Positions 50,277-58,996 of a stretch of DNA of 64,000 bases are shown piece by piece. The stretch comes from Pseudomonas paralactis (GTDB lineage: Bacteria > Pseudomonadota > Gammaproteobacteria > Pseudomonadales > Pseudomonadaceae). Every line of letters starts with the position of its first letter. Positions within the stretch are counted from its first letter, which is position 1. The stretch spans positions 62,001 to 126,000 of the forward strand of contig NZ_JYLN01000009.1 in assembly GCF_001439735.1 (NCBI RefSeq). Direction: 5' to 3'. The notes beneath the pieces were generated by a model, which had not been told where the DNA came from, ran no database searches, and saw nothing but the letters and a program-made list of their open reading frames with translations. Both the position numbers and the translations under genes were made by a program.

Positions 50277-52139
50277 TTATTCCTCAATTTCATTCAGGTT
50301 GCGGCCCGCCAGCGCGGCTTTAACCGTCTGATCCATACGGCGGGCAGCAAAGGCATCAGTCACTTGCGACAGGCGCTTGGTCTGTTGCTCGATGGCGTAG
50401 CCATCGTTGCCTTTCATCAGTTCGGCCAGTTCCTGCATTTGCAGGTCGATGACCATGCGTTCTTCGGCATCCAGCAGGCGCTCGCCGTCGGCTTCAAGGG
50501 CACCCTGCACCGCTTCAAGCAGGCGCTGAGCATCCACTTGCTGCTCGCGCAATACGCGGGCGACCTTGTCGTCACCGGCATACTGGAACGAATCCTTGAG
50601 CATCTTGGCGATTTCGCCGTCGGTCAGGCCGTAGGACGGCTTGACCTGGATGCTGGCCTCAACGCCCGAACCCAGTTCGCGGGCGGCCACGTTGAGCAGG
50701 CCATCGGCATCAACCTGAAAGGTCACGCGAATCTTCGCCGCGCCCGCCACCATGGCCGGGATGCCACGCAATTCAAAGCGCGCCAGGGAGCGGCAGTCGC
50801 TGATCAGCTCGCGCTCACCTTGCAGCACATGAATCATCATGGCCGTCTGGCCGTCTTTGTAGGTAGTGAAATCCTGGGCGCGAGCAACGGGGATGGTGGT
50901 GTTGCGCGGGATCACCTTCTCCATCAGGCCGCCCATGGTTTCAAGGCCCAGGGACAACGGGATCACGTCGAGCAACAGCAGTTCGCCGCCGTCGCGCTTG
51001 TTACCAGCCAGGGTATCGGCCTGGATGGCGGCGCCGATGGCGACGACTTGATCCGGGTCGATTTCGGTCAATGGTTGGCGCCCAAAGGCTTCGGCTACCG
51101 CTTCACGCACGCGCGGCACGCGGGTGGAACCACCGACCATGACCACTGCGCCGACATCTTCCAGCTCAATGCCGGAGTCACGCACAGCACGACGGCAAGC
51201 CTTGAGGCTGCGGGCGACCATTGGCTCGATCAGCGCGTCAAAGGCTTCGCGGGTCAGTTGTGCCGACCAATCAGCGTAAGTCACGTCAACAGATGCAGCA
51301 TTAGTCAGCGCTTCTTTGGCCGCACAGGCAGTTTGCAGCAAGTTACGCTGCGCGCCCGGATCCAGGTCGGCAGACAAACCTGCGCTGGTGATGATCCAGC
51401 CGGCAATGGCGTGGTCGAAGTCATCGCCGCCCAGGGCACTGTCGCCACCGGTGGCCAGCACTTCGAAAACGCCGCCGGTCAGGCGCAGGATAGAGATATC
51501 GAAGGTGCCGCCACCCAGGTCATAAATGGCGACCAGGCCTTCAGCGTGCTGATCCAGGCCATAGGCCACAGCCGCAGCGGTCGGTTCGTTGAGCAGGCGC
51601 AGCACATTCAGGCCGGCCAGCTTCGCCGCGTCCTTGGTGGCTTGACGCTGGGCGTCATCGAAATACGCCGGAACCGTGATCACCGCCCCGACCAGCTCAC
51701 CGCCCAGGGTGTTTTCCGCACGCTGGCGCAGCACCTTGAGGATATCGGCCGACACTTCTACGGGGCTTTTCGGGCCCTGGATGGTGTCGATGAAGGGCAT
51801 GTGGGATTCGCCGCCGACAAAGCGGTAAGGCAATTGGTCGCCCAATTGCTTGACGTCGGACAAACCACGCCCCATCAAGCGCTTGACCGACAGCACAGTG
51901 TTCAACGGGTCGGCAGACGCGGCCAGCTTGGCCGACTCACCCACTTCAGTGCGATCGGCGTGATAACGCACGGCGGACGGCAGGATCACCTGCCCATCGG
52001 CGTCGGGCAGCGGCTCGGACAGGCCGCTGCGCAAGGCAGCAACCAGGGAATTGGTGGTGCCCAGGTCAATCCCGACCGCCAGGCGACGCTGGTGCGGTTG
52101 AGGGCTTTGGCCGGGTTCGGCGATTTGCAGTAGGGCCAT
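50277..52139 (-). CDS. hscA: Fe-S protein assembly chaperone HscA (Hsp70)
   Basis: This 620 aa specialised Hsp70 has ATPase motifs 'VGIDLGTTNSLVAA', 'AVAYGLDQHAEGLVAIYDLG' and 'VVMVGGSTRVPRVREAVAEA', then a substrate-binding domain and helical lid. With HscB it releases clusters from IscU by binding its LPPVK loop. ATG at 52139, between hscB and fdx, the standard order. Confidence 0.98.
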   Translation of the reverse strand: MALLQIAEPGQSPQPHQRRLAVGIDLGTTNSLVAALRSGLSEPLPDADGQVILPSAVRYHADRTEVGESAKLAASADPLNTVLSVKRLMGRGLSDVKQLGDQLPYRFVGGESHMPFIDTIQGPKSPVEVSADILKVLRQRAENTLGGELVGAVITVPAYFDDAQRQATKDAAKLAGLNVLRLLNEPTAAAVAYGLDQHAEGLVAIYDLGGGTFDISILRLTGGVFEVLATGGDSALGGDDFDHAIAGWIITSAGLSADLDPGAQRNLLQTACAAKEALTNAASVDVTYADWSAQLTREAFDALIEPMVARSLKACRRAVRDSGIELEDVGAVVMVGGSTRVPRVREAVAEAFGRQPLTEIDPDQVVAIGAAIQADTLAGNKRDGGELLLLDVIPLSLGLETMGGLMEKVIPRNTTIPVARAQDFTTYKDGQTAMMIHVLQGERELISDCRSLARFELRGIPAMVAGAAKIRVTFQVDADGLLNVAARELGSGVEASIQVKPSYGLTDGEIAKMLKDSFQYAGDDKVARVLREQQVDAQRLLEAVQGALEADGERLLDAEERMVIDLQMQELAELMKGNDGYAIEQQTKRLSQVTDAFAARRMDQTVKAALAGRNLNEIEE

Positions 52140-52190
52140 GGTAATCAGGTCTTATCTGTCTATCAGGCGTGCATCACGGGCAGCACTGGG

Positions 52191-52712
52191 TTAATCGTCG
52201 AGGCGCTCTTCTAGCTGGCGCACTTCGTAGGTGAGCTTGTCGAGGAACTGCATGCGCCGCATCAGGCGTTCGGCCTGTTCACGTTGCGCAGCATCATCCC
52301 AACAGGCTGCGAAGCTTTCGTTGAGCTCATCCTGGGCGGTTTTCAGACGACGCTTGAAGACTGCAACACCGGCTATATCGGCTTCGTCCTGCAAGTCTTC
52401 GAGCTCTTCGCGCCACTGCATCTGCTGCATAAGGAAGTCCGGATCGTGCACCGTAACTTCCAACGGCAACTCGCCACCGTTCAGCGCGAGCAGGTAACGC
52501 GCGCGTTTCGCGGGGCTTTTGAGCGTCTGATAGGCTTCGTTGAGGCTGGCCGATTGCTCCAGGGCCAAGCGTTGCTCACGCTCGGAAGCGTCGGCAAAGC
52601 GGTCCGGATGCACCCCACGCGCCAGTTCTCGATAGCGCGTGGCAAGCTGCTCAAGGTCCAGCCGAAAGCTCGGCTGCAGCTCGAATAAAGCGAAATGACA
52701 AGGAGTACCCAC
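52191..52712 (-). CDS. hscB: Co-chaperone HscB (J-domain)
   Basis: 173 aa from GTG at 52712, which gives the family start 'MGTPCHFALFELQPSFRLD'; the open frame runs further to 52751 but would be atypical. The J-domain holds 'HPDRFADASERE' with the HPD triad, followed by a C-terminal helical bundle that binds IscU. It delivers IscU to HscA. Confidence 0.95.
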   Translation of the reverse strand: MGTPCHFALFELQPSFRLDLEQLATRYRELARGVHPDRFADASEREQRLALEQSASLNEAYQTLKSPAKRARYLLALNGGELPLEVTVHDPDFLMQQMQWREELEDLQDEADIAGVAVFKRRLKTAQDELNESFAACWDDAAQREQAERLMRRMQFLDKLTYEVRQLEERLDD

Positions 52713-52720
52713 AAGTAGCC

Positions 52721-53044
52721 TCAGATGTTGAAGCTTTCGCCGCAGCCACACTCACCGCGCACGTTAGGGTTGTTGAACTTGAAGCCTTCGTTCAACCCTT
52801 CCTTGACGAAATCGAGTTCGGTGCCGTCCAGGTAGGTCAGGCTCTTGGGGTCGATGATCACTTTCTCGCCGTGACTTTCGAACACCTGATCCTCTTCAAC
52901 CACCTCGTCGACAAACTCCAGCACGTAGGCAAGGCCGGAACAGCCCGTGGTGCGTACACCCAGACGAATCCCCTCACCTTTACCGCGCCCATTCAGGGAG
53001 CGGCGAATGTGCTGCGCAGCCGCTTCTGTCATGCTGATAGCCAT
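52721..53044 (-). CDS. iscA: Fe-S assembly scaffold/carrier IscA
   Basis: This 107 aa A-type carrier has the three conserved cysteines in 'RTTGCSGLAYVLEF' and the C-terminal 'GECGCGESF'. It binds iron or [4Fe-4S] clusters for transfer to client proteins. ATG at 53044 gives 'MAISMTEAAAQHI'; nine upstream codons in frame are not needed. It ends eight bases before hscB's GTG. Confidence 0.96.
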   Translation of the reverse strand: MAISMTEAAAQHIRRSLNGRGKGEGIRLGVRTTGCSGLAYVLEFVDEVVEEDQVFESHGEKVIIDPKSLTYLDGTELDFVKEGLNEGFKFNNPNVRGECGCGESFNI

Positions 53045-53072
53045 CGTTGACTCCTTACTCGTCGCCAAATGC

Positions 53073-53459
53073 TTAGATCAAGCCTTTCTTCTGCTTGTAG
53101 TCGCGAACCGCCGCCTTGATGGCGTCTTCAGCGAGTACGGAGCAGTGGATTTTCACCGGCGGCAATGCCAGTTCTTCGGCCAGCTGGGTGTTGCTGATGG
53201 TGACAGCCTCATCCAGGGTCTTGCCTTTCATCCATTCGGTCGCCAGGGAGCTGGAGGCGATGGCCGAACCGCAGCCGTAAGTCTTGAATTTGGCGTCTTC
53301 GATAACGCCAGCATCGTTGACCTTGATCTGCAGGCGCATTACATCGCCGCACGCCGGAGCGCCGACCATGCCAGTGCCGACATCAGGATCTTCCGCGTTC
53401 ATCTTGCCGACGTTGCGCGGGTTTTCGTAGTGGTCAATGACCTTTTCGCTGTAAGCCAT
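53073..53459 (-). CDS. iscU: Fe-S cluster scaffold IscU
   Basis: 128 aa. The ligand cysteines are in 'GAPACGDVMRL', 'KTYGCGSAIASSS' and 'IHCSVLAEDAI', and the HscA-binding 'LPPVK' loop is present at 'EELALPPVKIHC'. It receives sulfur from IscS and builds [2Fe-2S] clusters. ATG at 53459; 28 bases before iscA. Confidence 0.98.
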   Translation of the reverse strand: MAYSEKVIDHYENPRNVGKMNAEDPDVGTGMVGAPACGDVMRLQIKVNDAGVIEDAKFKTYGCGSAIASSSLATEWMKGKTLDEAVTISNTQLAEELALPPVKIHCSVLAEDAIKAAVRDYKQKKGLI

Positions 53460-53558
53460 GGTACTGAATCCTCACTCATCAGGGCCGCTCTGGAACCCTG
53501 TAGTCACGCCTGCGTTTTCCGCCACGTTCCTACAGAGCTTGGGTGGCGGCTTCTATAT

Positions 53559-54773
53559 TTAGTGTGCCGCCCACTCGATCTTGGAGATATCGACACCGTC
53601 TTTGTACATGTCCCACAGCGGCGACAGAACGCGCAGCTTGTTGACGGCTTCGCAGACCTTCTGCGCGGCGTAGTCGACTTGCTCTTCAGTGGTGAAGCGG
53701 CCGAACGTAAAGCGGATCGAGCTGTGTGCCAGTTCGTCGTTGCGGCCCAGGGCGCGCAATACATACGAAGGCTCAAGGGACGCCGAGGTGCAAGCCGAAC
53801 CGGACGAAACCGCCAGGTCCTTGAGCGCCATGATCAGCGACTCGCCTTCGACGTAGTTGAAGCTCAAATTCAGGTTGTGCGGTACACGGGCGGTCATGCT
53901 GCCGTTGATGTACAGCTCTTCAAGGTTTTCGACCTGCTTGTAGAAGCGATCGCTGAGGGCCTTGATGCGCACGTTTTCGGCAGCCATGTCTTCCTTGGCC
54001 ACACGGAAAGCTTCGCCCATGCCGACGATCTGGTGGGTCGCCAGGGTGCCCGAACGCATGCCGCGCTCGTGACCGCCGCCGTGCATGGTGGCTTCGATGC
54101 GCACGCGAGGCTTGCGGCTCACGTACAGCGCGCCGATGCCTTTAGGGCCGTAAGTCTTGTGGGCAGAGAACGACATCAGGTCGACTTTCAGCTTGGACAG
54201 GTCGATATCGACCTTGCCGGTAGACTGAGCGGCGTCGACATGCAGCAACACACCCTTGGAGCGTGTCAGCTCGCCGATGGCGGCGATGTCGTTGATCGTG
54301 CCGATTTCGTTGTTCACGTGGATCACCGAAACCAGGATGGTGTCTTCACGCATCGCAGCTTCGATCATGGCCGGGGTGACGATACCGTCGGTGGTCGGCT
54401 CGAGGTAGGTGACCTCGAAACCTTCACGCTCCAGTTGGCGCATGGTGTCGAGGACAGCCTTGTGCTCAATCTTGGTGGTGATCAGGTGTTTGCCTTTGGT
54501 CGCGTAGAAATGCGCCGCGCCCTTGATAGCCAGGTTGTCGGACTCGGTGGCACCCGAGGTCCAGACGATTTCGCGCGGGTCGGCATTGACCAGGTCAGCA
54601 ACCTGGCGACGAGCGTTCTCGACCGCTTCCTCGGCCTTCCAGCCGAATACGTGGGAACGGGAGGCCGGGTTGCCGAAGTTTCCGTCAACCAGCAGGCATT
54701 CGCTCATTTTTTGCGCGACACGCGGATCAACCGGGGTGGTCGCTGAGTAATCAAGGTAAATCGGCAATTTCAT
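53559..54773 (-). CDS. iscS: Cysteine desulfurase IscS
   Basis: This 404 aa PLP enzyme converts cysteine to alanine and hands sulfur to IscU, tRNA modification and other acceptors. The PLP lysine is in 'SFSAHKTYGPKGIGALY' and the mobile catalytic cysteine in 'AVSSGSACTSASLEPSY'. ATG at 54773. The gap of about 100 bases to iscU shows no terminator. Confidence 0.98.
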   Translation of the reverse strand: MKLPIYLDYSATTPVDPRVAQKMSECLLVDGNFGNPASRSHVFGWKAEEAVENARRQVADLVNADPREIVWTSGATESDNLAIKGAAHFYATKGKHLITTKIEHKAVLDTMRQLEREGFEVTYLEPTTDGIVTPAMIEAAMREDTILVSVIHVNNEIGTINDIAAIGELTRSKGVLLHVDAAQSTGKVDIDLSKLKVDLMSFSAHKTYGPKGIGALYVSRKPRVRIEATMHGGGHERGMRSGTLATHQIVGMGEAFRVAKEDMAAENVRIKALSDRFYKQVENLEELYINGSMTARVPHNLNLSFNYVEGESLIMALKDLAVSSGSACTSASLEPSYVLRALGRNDELAHSSIRFTFGRFTTEEQVDYAAQKVCEAVNKLRVLSPLWDMYKDGVDISKIEWAAH

Positions 54774-54823
54774 GGACTTTCTCCTAAATCAGGCTGGCTG
54801 GCGTGCCGTTAGCTCTTCGGCTG

Positions 54824-55315
54824 TCACTCGACGGCGGACGCTTCGATCTTGTCCAGACGCGGCGCCTTGGTGTTGCAACGGCGCTGGTCCTGACGCTGGG
54901 CTACTTCTTGCACCTCACGGCGAGTCACAAGATCAGCCAAGCTGATACCACTCAAAAACTCATGGATCTGCAGGCTCAAGTCACACCACAAGTGATGTGT
55001 CAGGCAGGTGTCACCGGCGTGGCAATCACCCAAACCCTGGCATTTGGTGGCATCGACGGACTCGTTGACCGCGTCGATCACCTGGGCCACTTGAATGCCC
55101 TGCATGTCGCGGGACAATTGGTAGCCACCGCCCGGACCGCGAACGCTGGAAACCAGATTGCTACGGCGCAATTTGGCGAACAACTGCTCGAGATACGACA
55201 GGGAAATGCCTTGGCGCTCGGAGATATCGGCCAGGGACACCGGCCCAGTTTGCGCGTGCAGGGCCAGGTCAAGCATGGCGGTCACCGCGTATCGGCCTTT
55301 TGTAGTCAGTCTCAT
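54824..55315 (-). CDS. iscR: Fe-S-responsive repressor IscR
   Basis: This 163 aa Rrf2 regulator has a winged helix ('MRLTTKGRYAVTAMLDLALH', 'ISLSYLEQLFAKLR') and the three [2Fe-2S] cysteines in 'KCQGLGDCHAGDTCLTHHLW'. With cluster bound it represses its own operon. ATG at 55315 is chosen over the long open frame to 55501, because the promoter and IscR boxes lie upstream of it and the family begins 'MRLTTKGRYAV'. First gene of iscRSUA-hscBA-fdx-iscX. Confidence 0.97.
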   Translation of the reverse strand: MRLTTKGRYAVTAMLDLALHAQTGPVSLADISERQGISLSYLEQLFAKLRRSNLVSSVRGPGGGYQLSRDMQGIQVAQVIDAVNESVDATKCQGLGDCHAGDTCLTHHLWCDLSLQIHEFLSGISLADLVTRREVQEVAQRQDQRRCNTKAPRLDKIEASAVE

Positions 55316-55348
55316 GGACAAGTACCAAGGTGTTTCAGAATGGGAGCA

Positions 55349-55406
55349 AGTATGCGATTCCCGAGTATTTAAGTCAACTATAAGACCTAGTACTTTAGTC
55401 AGGAAT
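55349..55406 (-). promoter_or_regulatory. isc promoter with two IscR type 1 boxes
   Basis: On the minus strand TTGACT (55372-55377), a 17-base spacer and CATACT (55349-55354) form a sigma-70 promoter, 33 bases before iscR. The -35 lies inside a type 1-like IscR box (55357-55381, halves ATAGTTGACT and ACTCGGGAAT). A second box (55380-55406, halves ATTCCTGACT and ACTAGGTC) lies directly upstream. Two such boxes over the promoter are the known arrangement for IscR autoregulation in E. coli. Confidence 0.85.
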
Positions 55407-55502
55407 ACCCGTAAAAAGGGCGCGCGAATCATAGCAGCATGGGGTGGGATCGAACAGCGCAACCAGGCCTGCTGCAAGACCACCGAGCCAATGGAGATCA
55501 AA

Positions 55503-55591
55503 TGTGGGAGCTGGCTTGCCTGCGATTGCGGTGGGCCAGCAACCTACAAGCAAGCTGATAGACAGCTATCGCAGGCAAGCCAGCTCCCACA
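55503..55591. repeat. REPIN, GTGGGAGCTGGCTTGCC family
   Basis: Arms at 55503-55526 and 55568-55591 between iscR's promoter and cysE. Confidence 0.9.
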
Positions 55592-55602
55592 AGAGACCGC
55601 AT

Positions 55603-56388
55603 TCAGCCTGCCTTGGTGGTAGCGGCCTCGTCCTTGATTTCAGCAAAATCTTCTTCGCGCAGTTCAGGCAAGTCTTTGGCACAGTACGGGCTGCCCAACT
55701 CCTTCAGCGCCCCGCACATACCCTCCAGCTTGCCGTCCACCGCCTGCAAATGATCAAGCAATTGACCAATCGCGCGAGCCACCGGGTCGGGCATGTCTTC
55801 ACTGACGCCATAGGCATCGAAACCAATCTTCTCGGCCATTGCCTTGCGCTTGGCCTCTTGCTCATCACCGACTTGCGGCTTGACGATGATGCGGCCTGGA
55901 ATACCCACAACCGTGGCACCCGGCGGCACAGCCTTGGTCACTACCGCGTTGGAGCCAACCTTGGCACCAGCCCCCACGGTAAACGGCCCGAGCACCTTGG
56001 CGCCCGCCCCTACTACCACGCCATCGCCCAGCGTTGGGTGGCGCTTACCCTTATTCCAGGTGGTACCGCCCAGGGTGACGCCTTGATAGAGGGTGACGTC
56101 ATCGCCGATCTCGGCCGTCTCGCCAATCACGATGCCCATGCCGTGGTCGATAAAGAACCGACGGCCTACTTTGGCGCCCGGGTGGATCTCGATACCGGTC
56201 AACCAGCGCCCGAAGTTCGATACCAGCCGCGCCAGCCATTTCCAGCCTATGCCCCACAGGGCGCCAGACAGGCGATGGATCCAGATCGCGTGCATGCCCG
56301 GGTAGCAGGTCAGCACTTCAAAGGCGTTGCGCGCCGCCGGGTCACGATGGAAAACACTCTGGATATCTTCTCGCAAACGCTCGAACAT
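55603..56388 (-). CDS. cysE: Serine O-acetyltransferase
   Basis: This 261 aa enzyme makes O-acetylserine for cysteine synthesis. After an N-terminal helical part it has the left-handed beta-helix of hexapeptide transferases ('GRRFFIDHGMGIVIGETAEI', 'VTLYQGVTLGGTTWNKGKRH'). ATG at 56388, two bases from the trmJ stop, so the two are co-transcribed. The product pathway feeds cysteine to the neighbouring IscS. Confidence 0.95.
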   Translation of the reverse strand: MFERLREDIQSVFHRDPAARNAFEVLTCYPGMHAIWIHRLSGALWGIGWKWLARLVSNFGRWLTGIEIHPGAKVGRRFFIDHGMGIVIGETAEIGDDVTLYQGVTLGGTTWNKGKRHPTLGDGVVVGAGAKVLGPFTVGAGAKVGSNAVVTKAVPPGATVVGIPGRIIVKPQVGDEQEAKRKAMAEKIGFDAYGVSEDMPDPVARAIGQLLDHLQAVDGKLEGMCGALKELGSPYCAKDLPELREEDFAEIKDEAATTKAG

Positions 56389-56390
56389 TT

Positions 56391-57161
56391 TTAATCCTTC
56401 CGCTTAAGAAGCTCACCACGGGCCGCTTTCTGGGTTTCCGTGAGGATGCCACGCAATATGTTCATTTCCGCCCGACTCACCGAGCTGCGACCGTACAAAC
56501 GACGCAGGCGCGCCATCAAGTGCCGTGGCTTTTCAGGGTCGAGGAATTCGATGGCGACCAGGGTTTGCTCCAGGTGCTCATAGAACCGTTCCAGCTCGTC
56601 CATGGTGGCCAACTCGCCACTTTTGGTTGAGGCAACCTCTTCCTTTTCCACTTTGCTCGGCTGGCCGGCAGCAGCCAGCCAGGCCATGCGCACTTCATAA
56701 GTCAGCACCTGCACCGCCGCCCCGAGGTTCAGCGAACTGAACTCAGGGTCTGAGGGGATATGCACGTGATAATGACATCGCTGCAGCTCTTCGTTGGTAA
56801 GGCCGGAATCTTCACGGCCGAATACCAGGGCAATTTCAGCACCGCCGACGGCTTCTTCCACCACCTTGGTGCCGCACTCACGCGGATCCAGCAGCGGCCA
56901 GGGGATACGCCGATCGCGAGCGCTGGTGCCGAGCACCAAATTGCAGCCGACCAGAGCATCTTCCAGGGTGGCGACAACCTGGGCGTTTGCCAGCAGGTCA
57001 TTGGCGCCGGACGCACGGGCGTCGGCCTCGTGATGCGGGAACACCCGCGGTTCGACCAGCACCAGGCGCGTCAGCCCCATGTTTTTCATGGCTCGCGCCA
57101 CCCCGCCGATATTGCCGGGATGACTGGTATTGACCAAGACGACACGAATGTTTTGCAGCAA
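56391..57161 (-). CDS. trmJ: tRNA (cytidine/uridine-32-2'-O)-methyltransferase TrmJ
   Basis: This 256 aa SPOUT methyltransferase has 'VLVNTSHPGNIGGVARAMKN', 'ALVFGREDSGLTNEELQRCH' and 'SSLNLGAAVQVLTYEVRMAW', the knot motifs that bind SAM, and a C-terminal extension typical of TrmJ. The family start 'MLQNIRVVLVNTSHPGNIGG' corresponds to TTG at 57161, with only a weak GAGAG upstream; no in-frame ATG or GTG fits, so low translation is likely. It is divergent from suhB. Confidence 0.93.
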   Translation of the reverse strand: MLQNIRVVLVNTSHPGNIGGVARAMKNMGLTRLVLVEPRVFPHHEADARASGANDLLANAQVVATLEDALVGCNLVLGTSARDRRIPWPLLDPRECGTKVVEEAVGGAEIALVFGREDSGLTNEELQRCHYHVHIPSDPEFSSLNLGAAVQVLTYEVRMAWLAAAGQPSKVEKEEVASTKSGELATMDELERFYEHLEQTLVAIEFLDPEKPRHLMARLRRLYGRSSVSRAEMNILRGILTETQKAARGELLKRKD

Positions 57162-57242
57162 GGGAGGCGCTCTCGGACACGGGAAAGGGGAGCAAATCTT
57201 ACAGAACAGCCTAAGGTTATGCCATGAAAGCTAACGTCGTCC

Positions 57243-57270
57243 TTCACCTTGAGAAAGTTTCTGCTAGAAT
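57243..57270 (+). promoter_or_regulatory. Probable suhB promoter
   Basis: TTCACC and TAGAAT are separated by 16 bases, 36 bases before the suhB ATG. The -10 is good, the -35 moderate. Confidence 0.55.
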
Positions 57271-57306
57271 GCCCGGCTTTCTTTAACAACCTTAGGTGAC
57301 ACATCC

Positions 57307-58122
57307 ATGCAGCCCATGCTGAATATCGCGCTGCGCGCCGCCCGCAGCGCCAGTGAATTGATCTTCCGCTCCATCGAGCGCCTGGATACCATCAAGGTCG
57401 ACGAAAAAGACGCCAAGGATTATGTATCCGAGGTGGATCGCGCCGCCGAACAGAAAATCATCGACGCCCTGCGCAAGGCCTACCCTACTCACGGCATCCT
57501 CGGCGAAGAAACCGGCCTGCACAAAGGCAGCGGCGAAGGCGAAGACTACCTGTGGATCATCGACCCACTGGATGGCACCACCAACTTCCTGCGCGGCATC
57601 CCGCACTTTGCCGTGAGCATCGCCTGCAAATACCGTGGCCGCCTGGAACACGCCGTTGTGCTGGATCCGGTGCGCCAGGAAGAATTCACCGCCAGCCGTG
57701 GCCGTGGCGCCCAACTGAACGGTCGCCGCCTGCGTGTCAGCGGTCGCACCAGCCTGGAAGGCGCTCTGCTGGGTACCGGCTTCCCGTTCCGTGACGACCA
57801 GATGGACAACCTGGAAAACTACCTGGGCATGTTCCGCGCCCTGGTTGGCCAGACCGCCGGCATCCGCCGCGCCGGTGCAGCCAGCCTGGACCTGGCCTAT
57901 GTTGCCGCCGGTCGTTTTGATGCGTTCTGGGAGTCGGGCCTGTCCGAGTGGGACATGGCTGCAGGCGCCCTGCTGATTCAGGAAGCGGGCGGCCTGGTGA
58001 GCGATTTCACCGGTGGTCACGACTTCCTGGAGAAAGGCCACGTAGTTGCCGGCAACACCAAATGCTTCAAGGCAGTACTGACGGCGATTCAGCCGCACCT
58101 GCCGGCTTCGCTGAAGCGTTAA
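57307..58122 (+). CDS. suhB: Inositol-1-monophosphatase SuhB
   Basis: This 271 aa enzyme hydrolyses inositol phosphates and in gamma-proteobacteria also acts with Nus factors in rRNA antitermination; in Pseudomonas it is a virulence regulator. Metal-site motifs are 'GILGEETGLHKG', 'WIIDPLDGTTNFLRGIPHFA' and 'GLSEWDMAAGALLIQEAGG'. ATG at 57307; a strong terminator follows 12 bases after the stop. Confidence 0.96.
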   Translation: MQPMLNIALRAARSASELIFRSIERLDTIKVDEKDAKDYVSEVDRAAEQKIIDALRKAYPTHGILGEETGLHKGSGEGEDYLWIIDPLDGTTNFLRGIPHFAVSIACKYRGRLEHAVVLDPVRQEEFTASRGRGAQLNGRRLRVSGRTSLEGALLGTGFPFRDDQMDNLENYLGMFRALVGQTAGIRRAGAASLDLAYVAAGRFDAFWESGLSEWDMAAGALLIQEAGGLVSDFTGGHDFLEKGHVVAGNTKCFKAVLTAIQPHLPASLKR

Positions 58123-58134
58123 GCGAGCGAGCAC

Positions 58135-58164
58135 AAAAAAGCACCCCTCGGGGTGCTTTTTTTT
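58135..58164 (+). terminator. Rho-independent terminator of suhB
   Basis: GCACCCC-TC-GGGGTGC flanked by six A and eight T, a classical terminator. Confidence 0.95.
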
Positions 58165-58215
58165 ATGCGTGGGATTTAGCAAAAAACCAATTCCAACTGA
58201 CTCAATACAATCCAA

Positions 58216-58304
58216 TGTGGGAGCTGGCTTGCCTGCGATGGCGGGCTGCCAACCAACTGATTAGTTACTGACCCACCGCTATCGCAGGCAAGCCAGCTCC
58301 CACA
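58216..58304. repeat. REPIN, GTGGGAGCTGGCTTGCC family
   Basis: Arms at 58216-58239 and 58281-58304 between suhB and the convergent glycine-zipper gene. Confidence 0.9.
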
Positions 58305-58329
58305 TTTGGATCGAAACCAGACCCGGGGA

Positions 58330-58872
58330 TTACTGCTGGTTCTGACCGAGGATCAGACGACCTTCCTTATCGACCGGAATCTGGCTGCCAGGGTCGCGCT
58401 CCATACGCACGGTACCCTCCTTCCCATCCAGGTTGTAACGCACGTCATAACCGACCACCTTGTCGCTGATGTCGTTAACGGTGTTACAGCGAGTCTGAGT
58501 CGTGGTGTAGGTATCACGGTTCTGCATACCTTCCTGAACCTTGTTACCGGCGTAGCCACCACCGACCGCACCGGCCACGGTGGCCAGCTTCTTGCCATTA
58601 CCGCCACCGATCTGGTTACCCAACAGGCCGCCTGCCAGGGCGCCGACCACGGTACCGGCGATTTGATGTTGGTCCTGCACCGGACGCTGCCGGGTCACAG
58701 TGACGTCCTTGCAGACCTCACGCGGGGTTTTGATCTGGGTTTTAACCGGCTGTACCGCCAGTACTTGCGCATACTCAGGGCCGCTTTTTACCAGGCTGTA
58801 GGTGGCAACAGCACCCCCGGCAGTTACACCGACAGCACCCAATACCGCACCAACCAGCAACGACTTGTTCAC
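58330..58872 (-). CDS. Glycine-zipper 2TM domain protein
   Basis: 180 aa from GTG at 58872, chosen because AGGAGG lies six bases before it; the open frame continues seven codons further. One N-terminal hydrophobic segment ('LLVGAVLGAVGVTAGGAVAT') is followed by two Gly-rich zipper helices, 'AGTVVGALAGGLLGNQIGGG' and 'VAGAVGGGYAGNKVQEGM', and a C-terminal part with two cysteines overall ('EVCKDV', 'TRCNTV'). Such proteins sit in the envelope, often at the outer membrane, and are linked to stress. The exact role is unknown. Confidence 0.82.
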   Translation of the reverse strand: MNKSLLVGAVLGAVGVTAGGAVATYSLVKSGPEYAQVLAVQPVKTQIKTPREVCKDVTVTRQRPVQDQHQIAGTVVGALAGGLLGNQIGGGNGKKLATVAGAVGGGYAGNKVQEGMQNRDTYTTTQTRCNTVNDISDKVVGYDVRYNLDGKEGTVRMERDPGSQIPVDKEGRLILGQNQQ

Positions 58873-58933
58873 GTTGAACCTCCTGACCATCACAAACGGA
58901 TCGAAAGATCCGCGCTATACCCAGCCTTGGAGC

Positions 58934-58965
58934 AAAAAAAAAGGCGCGAGTTCAATACTCGCGCC
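58934..58965 (-). terminator. Rho-independent terminator of secF
   Basis: On the minus strand GGCGCGAG and CTCGCGCC pair around a seven-base loop, followed by nine T, 31 bases after the secF stop. Confidence 0.93.
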
Positions 58966-58996
58966 CTTCTTGTAACAGCCGATCAACTAACACCCA

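Noticed and set aside
55316..55501. N-terminal extension of iscR
   Set aside because: It covers the isc promoter and both IscR boxes and has no relation to Rrf2 proteins.
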